Origin: Candidatus Thorarchaeota archaeon
GTDB lineage: Archaea > Asgardarchaeota > Thorarchaeia > Thorarchaeales > Thorarchaeaceae
Direction: 5' to 3'
Assembly (NCBI GenBank): GCA_004524595.1
Contig: SDOA01000091.1
Coordinates: 1-17,224, forward strand
DNA length: 17,224 bases
Shown here in pieces: positions 1 to 7,086 of this stretch; the first letter of the stretch is position 1; each line of letters opens with the position of its first letter. Both the position numbers and the translations under genes were made by a program. The notes beneath the pieces were generated by a model. It worked only from the letters and a program-made list of their open reading frames with translations, ran no database searches and had not been told where the DNA came from.

Positions 1-881
1 ATCGTAAATAGTGTGCCAAAGGCTACGTATTTGTTTACATCCTCATTCAGATAGACAGCTGAAAGTGGAGCTGTTATCATTGGTGCTGAAGCTACTAGAA
101 TTGAAGTGACTGTAGCTCCAACTAATTTGACAGCATAACTATAACCAATTAGACTGAAACCTATACCAAAGAGTCCGGCGATGAGAGCTATACTTGAGAT
201 TCGCCTACTTGGCAATTTTCGATTTCCACGTAAGGATATCATAAAAACTGGAATCAAAATAATAGATGCAACAAGTAATCGGAAAAAGTTAGCCTCCGCA
301 GCTTCAGTCGTAATCAATCCCACTTGAAATATAATGTCACCAACTGCCCACGCCAATATAGTAAGAAATGCAAGGGCGAATCCAATTCTTCTATCTCTCG
401 CATTCCATCTTTGAGTTTCATTGGGCATGTCAGATTGCTTTGCTCGTGCAATAAATACAACTCCAATGATTACTGTAAAGGCTCCAATTATCCTCTGTAA
501 GATCACTGGCTCCTCAAGAATAATGGCTGCCATTAGATACACCACAAGAGGATAGCTCATTGTGATTGGAAATGCTCGAGCTACTCCTATCCGTTCTTGA
601 CTGAGGAAATACATCGTATCGCCAATTATTATACCAATAATCATTGAGATTCCCAGAGGTAACACTGCCTCTGAAGGAATTGCAAAGTTTACAGAACCTA
701 TTGCAGTTGCTGCGAAAAGAAATGATAATGGTAAACTAATCCATATTCTTGTAATTGCTATATCAAGAACACTGATTTCATTGTCAATTTTTCTGTAGAT
801 TACATTTGTAACTCCGAAAAGTACAGTAGCTGCAAGTGCACTTAGAATGCCAATGATGTATGGTCCAAGTGAAGTTTGCAT
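1..881 (-). CDS. EamA/DMT-family transporter, C-terminus cut off by window edge
   Basis: Read on the minus strand, this frame stays open from an ATG at 881 to the left edge (293 full codons, no stop), nearly the usual 290-300 residues of the family. The translation is a run of hydrophobic helices in two homologous halves, typical of EamA drug/metabolite transporters, which export or exchange small metabolites. The segment YFLSQERIGVARAFPITMSY matches YLSSQERIGVSKAFPISNTY of the protein at 9695-10588, so the two are paralogues. An in-frame ATG at 941 would add 20 polar residues. I prefer 881 because the paralogue starts at the equivalent place and because a TATA-like box near 957-965 would put the transcript start downstream of 941. 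Neither start has a clear ribosome binding site. The substrate is unknown. Family assignment is firm; start is moderate. Confidence 0.85.
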   Translation of the reverse strand, partial: MQTSLGPYIIGILSALAATVLFGVTNVIYRKIDNEISVLDIAITRIWISLPLSFLFAATAIGSVNFAIPSEAVLPLGISMIIGIIIGDTMYFLSQERIGVARAFPITMSYPLVVYLMAAIILEEPVILQRIIGAFTVIIGVVFIARAKQSDMPNETQRWNARDRRIGFALAFLTILAWAVGDIIFQVGLITTEAAEANFFRLLVASIILIPVFMISLRGNRKLPSRRISSIALIAGLFGIGFSLIGYSYAVKLVGATVTSILVASAPMITAPLSAVYLNEDVNKYVAFGTLFT

Positions 882-956
882 ATAGTCTGTCTTTGATTTA
901 TACCTACTAATAATCTCTGAGTTTTCTATTGAATGGACCATAATGCGTGTCGAATT

Positions 957-965
957 CTTATATTA
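957..965 (-). promoter_or_regulatory. TATA-like box for the EamA gene at 1-881
   Basis: On the minus strand this reads TAATATAAG. Archaeal transcription usually starts about 25 bases downstream, near 936. That lies inside the longer possible reading frame and so favours the start at 881. There is no convincing purine-rich BRE element next to it, so this is weak evidence. Confidence 0.25.
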
Positions 966-1066
966 TTACAACACATCCATGAATATCATAGAATGACCAC
1001 TAAGATTCTCTCTTTTTTCTCAGACTCTCTATGCATTTACCTGTCTTACATAATTCTGATTCTTAA

Positions 1067-1486
1067 CTAAAATTTCAAGACCTCACGAACTCTATCTTCC
1101 AGTTTTTCTGGTTCAACAAGCATTACAAACTCATTTGCTTCCTCTAGAAGAATAATTGCTTTTTCATGGTACTCTTTAGGTACAACTACCAGTACCGGTA
1201 TGCTATACGCTTTTGCCTGATACAGCAAATCAATCGGTCTAAATCCACTGTATGCATCTAATGATACAGGCATCGGAACCTCTCCGGTATCTTTCTGTTT
1301 TCCTCTAGGTGGAAGTAGTTTGTGCAGGTATCCAATGATGAGATGGACTTCACCTGGTTCAATATTTGAAGCAATTTTTCCATGACCATCCCATTGATTT
1401 GCCAAAGGAACTGTACAGAATCCTTCAGCAACAATCTTCGATAAGAGTGATGAATCTGTTCCTTCAAAATAACCCACTGTTTTCAT
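1067..1486 (-). CDS. Small alpha/beta protein of unknown function (139 aa)
   Basis: I do not recognise this protein. It begins MKTVGYFEGTDSSLLSKI and has alternating hydrophobic strands and amphipathic helices (VHLIIGYLHKLL, YSIPVLVVVPKEYHEKAIIL, then a charged C-terminal helix EKLEDRVREVLKF). This suggests a small soluble Rossmann- or flavodoxin-like fold. There is no signal peptide, no membrane segment and no Cys cluster. An open frame extends upstream to 1543, but I chose the ATG at 1486 because GGTGAT lies 4 bases before it and the extra 19 residues look non-coding. The gene is divergent from the polyketide synthase gene at 1699 and so may share its regulatory region. It sits alone between the partial EamA gene and that divergent promoter. 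Function is unassigned. Confidence 0.7.
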   Translation of the reverse strand: MKTVGYFEGTDSSLLSKIVAEGFCTVPLANQWDGHGKIASNIEPGEVHLIIGYLHKLLPPRGKQKDTGEVPMPVSLDAYSGFRPIDLLYQAKAYSIPVLVVVPKEYHEKAIILLEEANEFVMLVEPEKLEDRVREVLKF

Positions 1487-1490
1487 TATA

Positions 1491-1496
1491 ATCACC
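1491..1496 (-). promoter_or_regulatory. Ribosome binding site GGTGAT that fixes the start at 1486
   Basis: The minus strand reads GGTGAT, then TATA, then ATG. This is a full match to the archaeal anti-SD end of 16S rRNA (AUCACC). It decides between the ATG at 1486 and the upstream start at 1543. Confidence 0.7.
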
Positions 1497-1498
1497 TT

Positions 1499-1513
1499 GT
1501 TACAATACGTAAC
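1499..1513. promoter_or_regulatory. Short inverted repeat GTTAC-N5-GTAAC, possible operator
   Basis: GTTAC AATAC GTAAC lies just upstream of the ribosome binding site of the 139-residue gene. Its position within the leader is where a repressor site or small hairpin would act. The arms are only 5 bases, so chance is quite possible. Confidence 0.2.
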
Positions 1514-1621
1514 TTCAATTAATAATCCTTCGATTTGGTACAAATAATAAATTATTGTTAACTCACAATTGGTGTTTCGTATCTGATTCTAAAAATCATT
1601 GAATAATTGCTCATTCGATAT

Positions 1622-1632
1622 GCTTATAGTAA
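1622..1632 (+). promoter_or_regulatory. Possible TATA box of the polyketide synthase gene
   Basis: The sequence GCTTATAGTAA lies about 70 bases before the ATG at 1699. It would place transcription start near 1653, just before the palindrome at 1658-1670. It is a weak match to the archaeal TATA consensus and the only reasonable candidate I see in this stretch. Confidence 0.25.
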
Positions 1633-1657
1633 GTTGAAAATTGGTCAAAGTCATTAG

Positions 1658-1670
1658 ACACATATTGTGT
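1658..1670. promoter_or_regulatory. Palindrome ACACA-TAT-TGTGT, possible operator
   Basis: This is a 13-base inverted repeat with perfect 5-base arms and a 3-base spacer. It sits about 30 bases before the polyketide synthase start and just after its likely transcription start. That is a usual place for an archaeal repressor site. It is short, and it is not repeated elsewhere as far as I noticed. Confidence 0.25.
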
Positions 1671-1698
1671 TACCGAAATCAAGATTGTGGTTGTGTTT

Positions 1699-2817
1699 AT
1701 GACAAGTGGTCAGAAAGTCTATCTTCATAAAATAGTGACATTAAATCCTGAAAAATTTTACACGCAGGACTTTGCCTTGGATTTCCTCCTTAAACTTGCT
1801 GGTGATAGTGAGAAGAAACGAACATTTCTCACAAAGCTCTACAAAGGTACGCATATACGAAAGCGACATACTGTCATTGACGATTACGATAAGGATCCTA
1901 CGGAGTATACATTCTATCCCAAGACGCCCACTCTACAACCTGAACCATCTACAGCTGTCAGGAATGATTTATTCATAAAAGAGGCAAAACGGCTCACACT
2001 TAAAGCTACAAAGCATCTCCTCGATGACGCTCCTGAATTTGAGAGAGAAAAAGTCACTCATTTAATTACTGTAAGTTGTACAGGTTTTGTAGCACCTGGC
2101 TTAGATTTCTATCTTGTACGGGATCTTGGGCTTAGTCCTACTATTCATCGAACAAACATTGGATTCATGGGATGTCAAGGTGCCTTTCCTGCATTGAAGA
2201 TGGCAAGAGATATTTGTGTGGCAGACTCAGATGCTAGAGTTCTTGTCATTAACGTAGAACTCTGTTCCGTGCACATTCAACAGCAAGAGGAGTTGGATGT
2301 ACAGGTCTCGAATGCGATCTTTGCAGATGGAATTTCTGCAGCTCTCATCTCATCTCATTATAATGATGTCAAAGGTAACAAATTCATACTAGACAAGTTT
2401 GCGACAAGTTTTGCAGCAGATACAGAAAACGATATGGCTTGGAGAATTGGAGATCAGGGTTTTTTGATGAAGCTCTCTGTCTATGTCCCTCAAATCGTTA
2501 AAGAGAATATCAAACCGCTCATGGACAACTTATTCGAACATTCTGATATCAAACAAGAAGACATTGACATCTGGGCAATCCATCCAGGTGGTCGTGCAAT
2601 TCTTGAGCGGTGTCAAGAGGCTTTGGACATTACCAGAGAGGATTTAGACTCTTCTTATCGGGTCATGGAAGAGTATGGTAATATGAGTTCGACAACAATT
2701 ATGTTCGTACTAGCTGATATTCTAGACCATCCAGCTAAGAAGGGAAATGTTTTCGCCGCGGCATTTGGACCTGGAATTACTGTAGAGGCTGGATTAATGG
2801 AGAAGATCATTGATTAG
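1699..2817 (+). CDS. Type III polyketide synthase (chalcone/stilbene synthase family)
   Basis: A thiolase-fold condensing enzyme. Members of this family extend an acyl-CoA starter with malonyl-CoA units, without an acyl carrier protein, to give pyrones, resorcinols or chromones. Counted from the ATG at 1699 (372 aa, normal length), the catalytic Cys159 lies in GFMGCQGAFPALKMA, His295 in WAIHPGGRAIL and Asn328 in EEYGNMSSTT. These match Cys164, His303 and Asn336 of plant chalcone synthase. The C-terminal FGPGITVE loop matches the family GFGPGLTVE signature, and FADGISAAL matches the active-site FGDGAAA strand. KAS III and HMG-CoA synthase lack this HPGG/YGNMSS combination. An in-frame GTG at 1687 is an alternative start, and neither has a good ribosome binding site. 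The gene stands alone, with no methyltransferase, oxidase or acyl-CoA ligase beside it. The product cannot be predicted. Confidence 0.9.
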   Translation: MTSGQKVYLHKIVTLNPEKFYTQDFALDFLLKLAGDSEKKRTFLTKLYKGTHIRKRHTVIDDYDKDPTEYTFYPKTPTLQPEPSTAVRNDLFIKEAKRLTLKATKHLLDDAPEFEREKVTHLITVSCTGFVAPGLDFYLVRDLGLSPTIHRTNIGFMGCQGAFPALKMARDICVADSDARVLVINVELCSVHIQQQEELDVQVSNAIFADGISAALISSHYNDVKGNKFILDKFATSFAADTENDMAWRIGDQGFLMKLSVYVPQIVKENIKPLMDNLFEHSDIKQEDIDIWAIHPGGRAILERCQEALDITREDLDSSYRVMEEYGNMSSTTIMFVLADILDHPAKKGNVFAAAFGPGITVEAGLMEKIID

Positions 2818-2825
2818 TTCAGACT

Positions 2826-3476
2826 TCATGTACTCTGTTTTTTTCTATCATAGAGTTTTTTATTGTAGTAGGACTGTGATGTATAGACAGCTCCAATTGG
2901 ATTATGAGCAAGTACTCTATCTTTGGCTACTAAGCATGTCACGAGAGCTTTCGAATGTTTGATGAAAAGTGAGTCATGTCCCACGCAGAGACCGACAATC
3001 ACATTAAGTCCTGTTGCTTCAGCATTCAGAATCATTGCTTGCCCTATTGGATTGCAGACACATTCATAGTTGCCAGGTCGTATCTTCTCATCATCCCTAA
3101 GACCTATCTCCTCCTTAGGGATACTGCCTGTCTTACAACAGACTGATGTAACATCGAATCCATTGTGTGTGTAAATATCTGCAAGTGTTCTTGCCTCACG
3201 TCTCAATCCTACGCAATAAGCAATTCCTAGTTTCTTGATTCCCATTCTTTCAGCAAATTCCATAGTTTCCTGGACGCGTGTCCACTCACAATATCCAATT
3301 GCTTCAACTCTTGCTGACTCCTGAGAAACTCTCCTGTTCTTAGGCTCTTTGTACAGACTCCTTGCCTCCGCAAGGACGGTTTTGTGAGACTGCATCGGAC
3401 AAAATTCATCTGTTGGAAGATCATCAAGGTCCCCAGAATAGCATGCTAGTTTCCCGCAATTCGTACATTTGACCAA
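2826..3476 (-). CDS. DUF1847 putative metal-binding protein
   Basis: A 216-residue cytosolic protein rich in cysteine. The N-terminus holds C4, C7, C12 and C26 in a KCTNCGKLACYSG-type metal knuckle. Further cysteines lie at 63, 88, 113, 114, 139, 141, 164 and 181. The segments CVCNPIGQAMILN, GLCVGHDSLFIKHSKALVT and KDRVLAHNPIGA match what I recall of the DUF1847 family, described only as a putative metal-binding protein in anaerobes. The start is TTG at 3476, supported by GAGGTTGA on the minus strand at 3481-3488; no in-frame ATG would keep the first Cys knuckle. Its stop is 8 bases from that of the convergent polyketide synthase gene. The cysteine pattern suggests zinc or an iron-sulfur centre, but function is unknown. 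Confidence 0.85.
   Translation of the reverse strand: MVKCTNCGKLACYSGDLDDLPTDEFCPMQSHKTVLAEARSLYKEPKNRRVSQESARVEAIGYCEWTRVQETMEFAERMGIKKLGIAYCVGLRREARTLADIYTHNGFDVTSVCCKTGSIPKEEIGLRDDEKIRPGNYECVCNPIGQAMILNAEATGLNVIVGLCVGHDSLFIKHSKALVTCLVAKDRVLAHNPIGAVYTSQSYYNKKLYDRKKQST
2838..2844 (+). terminator. T-tract likely ending the polyketide synthase transcript
   Basis: A run of seven T on the plus strand lies 20 bases after the stop at 2817, inside the 3' end of the convergent DUF1847 gene. Archaeal transcription commonly ends at such U-tracts without a hairpin. Confidence 0.35.
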
Positions 3477-3480
3477 TATG

Positions 3481-3488
3481 TCAACCTC
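3481..3488 (-). promoter_or_regulatory. Ribosome binding site GAGGTTGA for the TTG start at 3476
   Basis: The minus strand reads GAGGTTGA, then CATA, then TTG. This close match to GAGGTGA supports a TTG start for the DUF1847 gene. The ATG at 3489-3491 is out of frame. Confidence 0.55.
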
Positions 3489-3542
3489 ATGTTATTCGGG
3501 CATGAACTAGTCTAATATTTCTATCCAAAAGAGGTCCATATT

Positions 3543-4562
3543 TTAGATCCATTCTACGGAATGTGTATCAAGTATTTTTCGCAACCATTGATGACCAAAC
3601 TCGTAATCTATTGCATAACTACCTTTGTGGTCTTCTACAATTCTATCTTTCTTTGAGAGTATCGTTGGAATATCATCTTGCCTTTTCTTCTCAATTTGAA
3701 TTATCACATCAGGGTCAATGATGCACGTGGGTTCTCCCAGAGCATTCTCAGTAAAGGTTGGAATATCTAGGATTGGTGTGATATTTAGATGGGTGATTTT
3801 ATTTTCTGAGAGGTCGATTCTTCCTATTCTCTTGAGTGAGGAAAGCTTACTGAAATCGAATGAGGTCAGATTACAATTCCTCAGACTCAAACTATCTATT
3901 GATTCAGTATCTTTGAGAAAATCGAAGTCAACCTGAAATTCCACATCCTCACTGAAGAAATCCGAGACCTCAATAATCTTCAAAGGAACATCACGAGGTA
4001 GTTTAATTGAGAATGGTCTTGTGGGGTTCTCTTGCCCCAGTTCGCCAAAATATAGACTCTCTAAATTTGGACAGCCTGAGAGGTCTGAAAGATCTAATTC
4101 TGGCATATCTAGAGAATAGAATCCAATTGACTCAAGATTGGGGATTGTTCTAAGCACCTCGAGTCCCTTTAGATTTCGAGTTAGACATGCTATGGTAACC
4201 ACTCTGAGTTCTGGATGATTTGCCAAGGGTGTGAGGTCAATCTCTTCAATACTCGTTTCTGGATTCACATTGATCTCAAGAGCAACGAGTGCATCGAGTT
4301 CTCCTATTCCCTGAAGACTGATGTTTTCGAGTTCGGGTCCCTCCAATAGCTTTAATGTTATTAGATTCTTCAGCTCATTCAAAACTGAGAAATCGAGATT
4401 GATAGTTTCCACGACATTGATCTGCAAAATCTGAACCTCTGGTGCAGCTGCCTGGATATCCTCAACAAGCTCCCTATCAAGTGCAGCAGTTATGTCAATT
4501 CGAAATAGACCAGCTAAGGACTCTCGTCTTTTTCTTCGCTCAAGTGAGAGTGTTTCAACCAT
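3543..4562 (-). CDS. Leucine-rich-repeat protein
   Basis: A 339-residue soluble protein with about eight irregular leucine-rich repeats of 22-26 residues between roughly positions 40 and 270. Examples are LKNLITLKLLEGPELENISL, LDLSDLSGCPNLESLYFGEL and IGRIDLSENKITHLN. Repeats of this kind form a curved scaffold for binding proteins. There is no signal peptide or membrane segment, so it is probably cytosolic. The N-terminal 20 residues are basic (LERRKRRES). The C-terminal 70 residues are not repeats and end in an aromatic, charged tail (HQWLRKILDTHSVEWI). The ATG at 4562 has a GGAG about 10 bases upstream. The gene is a single unit between DUF1847 and the AOR-family gene, with gaps of 66 and 187 bases. 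LRR proteins are frequent in Asgard archaea. The partner is unknown. Confidence 0.75.
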   Translation of the reverse strand: MVETLSLERRKRRESLAGLFRIDITAALDRELVEDIQAAAPEVQILQINVVETINLDFSVLNELKNLITLKLLEGPELENISLQGIGELDALVALEINVNPETSIEEIDLTPLANHPELRVVTIACLTRNLKGLEVLRTIPNLESIGFYSLDMPELDLSDLSGCPNLESLYFGELGQENPTRPFSIKLPRDVPLKIIEVSDFFSEDVEFQVDFDFLKDTESIDSLSLRNCNLTSFDFSKLSSLKRIGRIDLSENKITHLNITPILDIPTFTENALGEPTCIIDPDVIIQIEKKRQDDIPTILSKKDRIVEDHKGSYAIDYEFGHQWLRKILDTHSVEWI

Positions 4563-4749
4563 TCAATGTTTGCTCCGAGTTCGAATTTTTCAATTTGAGT
4601 ATAAGGATATCTACACGATTCATAATAAATTGAGATTTATGTACAAATCGTTCCAATTGGCTTGTGAGAGATGACTCTAATTTCTTCATAGACCTCATAC
4701 ATCTTTAAAGTGGACTTTTGGAGGGGACGATTGAGAATTCCTTTTTCTC

Positions 4750-6936
4750 TCATTTCCATGCTTCATCAGTGGCGGGAAGTGTATCCTTTGGAGGTTCTGA
4801 CTTCTCGTACTTCTTCACTATCTCAACCACCTCAGGAATCCAATCGAGCCCTAGCTTCTTGACCTTCTCCATGGTCGGGACACCGTTTCGTGTCCAACCT
4901 CTTCGCTTGTAAGCAGCATCTGTCAGTAATCTATACCGTTCTTCTCTTATCTCACGGAGCCTCTTGTTCTTCTCAGTTGTTGACATACTGCTGATATCAA
5001 CACCAGCCTCTTTCAACTGCTCATCATATCGTTCCTGACGGGACTCGTACTCCCAGTCAGTGACCGGTCCAGCGCTTCTGTAAGGGATGAAGGAGTCATG
5101 GAGTCTCAGACCCTTACCCTGCCTGATATTGAAGATACGCTGGAAATTATAGACCTTCTCTGACATCTTGACAAGATCTTCACCCTTCGTCGGTCGTCCA
5201 GTCATCGCCTCGAAGAACCGTGCATAGAAGGCAACATGTCCTGGCACCTTGGCTGGTTCATCAGTCTGCGCGTTGTCTGCAGGGACGACGTCATTCCAGG
5301 GTAGTTTGCACAGTCCATTCAATCCAAACCATGTTCGCCAGTTGGGGAAGTAGTGGAGTGCTTCTGCCTTCTGTTCAAAAGTTGGCATGTAGTTGTGAAC
5401 TTGGTCGAGGAAGATGAGCCAAGCCTCATCGTGTTGTGGTCCCTTCAGAGTGAGACCATAACCACCCTGTTGTGCAAGGCTCTCTTTGGTCACATACTCG
5501 CTATACTCGAGACCTTTATGCTCCATTCCAATGTCTTGCATCAGACCGGAGTCAACACCGAATTTACTACCAAAGTATCCCTTGAGGTAGTGCACACCTT
5601 TGCCGAAGTGCTCACCTCCAAAGCCCTTTCCTTCGGCCATCCCGTGAAGGACGGCTAGAGCCTCCTCAGCCGCTCCCCATTTGAGAGCGTGACCACCAGT
5701 GGCCTTCTCATCAATGTGACCTCCTTCAAAGAGTTCCATAACGAATCCCATGGTTGTCCCGAAAGAAATTGTATCTATTCCGTAAGCATCACAATAGAAG
5801 TTCAGCTCTGCAACGTAATGAGGGTCAAAAACACCAATATTCGAACCACATCCAGCTATGGTCTCGTATTCTGGTCCATCTACAACGACCTTTTTATTTT
5901 TGAAAGGACCTGTCTTAGGGACAAATCCTTCAATACAGTGTGAGCAGTTAATAGCACATGGTCTCCAGCAGCCATCCCAACCCTTTCCGGCATTGGTGAA
6001 GATTTTCTCCCATACATCACCAAAGAGTGCTTTTGCTTCAGGGTCACTTCCTGTTCTAAAATTCCGAGTAGGTAGAAGGTCAAATTCGTCCATAATTGAT
6101 GGGAGATGCCCTGTTCCAATGACCCTCATCCTGTTCTGTTTGGGGTCCAGTTGTAGTATCTCACCAGAATGGTCACGACCTACTGATTTCACCTCATCCA
6201 TGTCTGCAGGATTGTTCAGGTCCAATGTTATCTTTTCAAATTTTATGGCAATTGCTTTGATTTTCTTGTTTCTAAAGACAGTGCCAATGCCACCTCTACC
6301 AGCCTGTTTGTAACGAGGAAGGTCACGTCTCATGTCCCACCAGGAGAAGTTTAAACACCCCATCCATGCATGTTCCGCAGCAGGACCTGCAGTCACAACG
6401 GACATATCTTTTCCTTCTGTTTCCGTATGACGTTCTGATAGGACGCGCGTGATCTCATAGGCAGTATCTGGAAGGTCACTAGCATCATGGATTTGAACTA
6501 GACCTTTGTCCCCATCAATGAAGATGTAGATGTCTTTCTCTGCCTTTCCCTGAATCTCCATTGCATCAAAACCAGAGAATTTTAAATTTGGTCCAGCATA
6601 TCCTCCTACATTGGAGTCGATGGGAATTCCAGTCGTTGGTGAGATTGAAGTTACAATACTCTTACCAGCTCCTGGATATTGGGTGACTCCTCCCAGAGGA
6701 CCTGTAGCAATGCAAATCTCATTCTCAGGATCATCCCACTTTACAATCCTATCCTTTGGAAGGCTATTCCACATCAACCAGAGGTCAAAACCCTTGCCAC
6801 CAGTGAAGGTCTCTTTCATCTTCTCATCGACTGGTTTGATCTTGATTGTATTGTCTGAGATGTTGATGTAGAGGGTCTGATTTGCGTACCCCTTCTCGAT
6901 TATCGGAACTGTGTATTTGAACTCCTTGAGTGGCAA
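4750..6936 (-). CDS. Aldehyde:ferredoxin oxidoreductase-family tungsto-enzyme, long form
   Basis: AOR-family enzymes bind a tungsten (or molybdenum) bis-pterin and one [4Fe-4S] cluster, and typically oxidise aldehydes to acids while reducing ferredoxin in the cytosol. Recognisable parts are the N-terminal TGPLGGVTQYPGAGK segment, AGPAAEHAWMGCLN, the pterin-binding QAGRGGIGTVFRNKKIKAIA, the acidic DGPEYETIAGCGSN motif and a cysteine cluster C323, C327, C331, C334, with the distal C543 in GLNGLCKLPW. The cluster is spaced C-x3-C-x3-C-x2-C rather than the usual C-x2-C-x3-C. The protein has 728 residues against about 605 in the Pyrococcus enzyme, with a charged C-terminal extension after about 625. 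The start is TTG at 6936 with GGTGA six bases upstream. By eye the gene is somewhat richer in G+C than its neighbours, perhaps from high expression. The substrate is unknown and no ferredoxin gene is adjacent. Confidence 0.93.
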   Translation of the reverse strand: MPLKEFKYTVPIIEKGYANQTLYINISDNTIKIKPVDEKMKETFTGGKGFDLWLMWNSLPKDRIVKWDDPENEICIATGPLGGVTQYPGAGKSIVTSISPTTGIPIDSNVGGYAGPNLKFSGFDAMEIQGKAEKDIYIFIDGDKGLVQIHDASDLPDTAYEITRVLSERHTETEGKDMSVVTAGPAAEHAWMGCLNFSWWDMRRDLPRYKQAGRGGIGTVFRNKKIKAIAIKFEKITLDLNNPADMDEVKSVGRDHSGEILQLDPKQNRMRVIGTGHLPSIMDEFDLLPTRNFRTGSDPEAKALFGDVWEKIFTNAGKGWDGCWRPCAINCSHCIEGFVPKTGPFKNKKVVVDGPEYETIAGCGSNIGVFDPHYVAELNFYCDAYGIDTISFGTTMGFVMELFEGGHIDEKATGGHALKWGAAEEALAVLHGMAEGKGFGGEHFGKGVHYLKGYFGSKFGVDSGLMQDIGMEHKGLEYSEYVTKESLAQQGGYGLTLKGPQHDEAWLIFLDQVHNYMPTFEQKAEALHYFPNWRTWFGLNGLCKLPWNDVVPADNAQTDEPAKVPGHVAFYARFFEAMTGRPTKGEDLVKMSEKVYNFQRIFNIRQGKGLRLHDSFIPYRSAGPVTDWEYESRQERYDEQLKEAGVDISSMSTTEKNKRLREIREERYRLLTDAAYKRRGWTRNGVPTMEKVKKLGLDWIPEVVEIVKKYEKSEPPKDTLPATDEAWK

Positions 6937-6940
6937 CTAT

Positions 6941-6947
6941 CTTCACC
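6941..6947 (-). promoter_or_regulatory. Ribosome binding site GGTGAAG for the TTG start at 6936
   Basis: The minus strand reads GATGGATGGTGAAGATAG, then TTG. GGTGA pairs with the archaeal anti-SD end at normal spacing. The two ATG triplets upstream do not give a usable in-frame start. Confidence 0.6.
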
Positions 6948-6997
6948 ATCCATCATATTACATAGGTAACTGAACTGCAGATGCACCTGAGCTGGTC

Positions 6998-7055
6998 ATG
7001 CATTTGAGTCTTACCTTAGCCGACATGTTTGATGATGCATTTGGGAACCATGTCA
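6998..7055. repeat. Small repeats in the AOR gene leader
   Basis: ATGCATTTG occurs twice, at 6998-7006 and 7035-7043, 37 bases apart. GACATG (7022-7027) and CATGTC (7050-7055) form an inverted repeat around the second copy. A TATA-like CTATAATC reads on the minus strand at 7058-7065, which would make the AOR mRNA leader about 100 bases. These may be regulator sites, but each element is short. Confidence 0.25.
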
Positions 7056-7086
7056 TGATTATAGTAGGTAAAAAGGCAAAATAACC

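Noticed and set aside
4732..4748. GAGAA...TTCTC inverted repeat after the AOR-family gene as a terminator
   Set aside because: The stem is only 5 bases and no T-run follows on the minus strand.
5353..6313. Long plus-strand open frames opposite the AOR-family gene
   Set aside because: They are antisense shadows of a clearly coding gene and show no family motifs.
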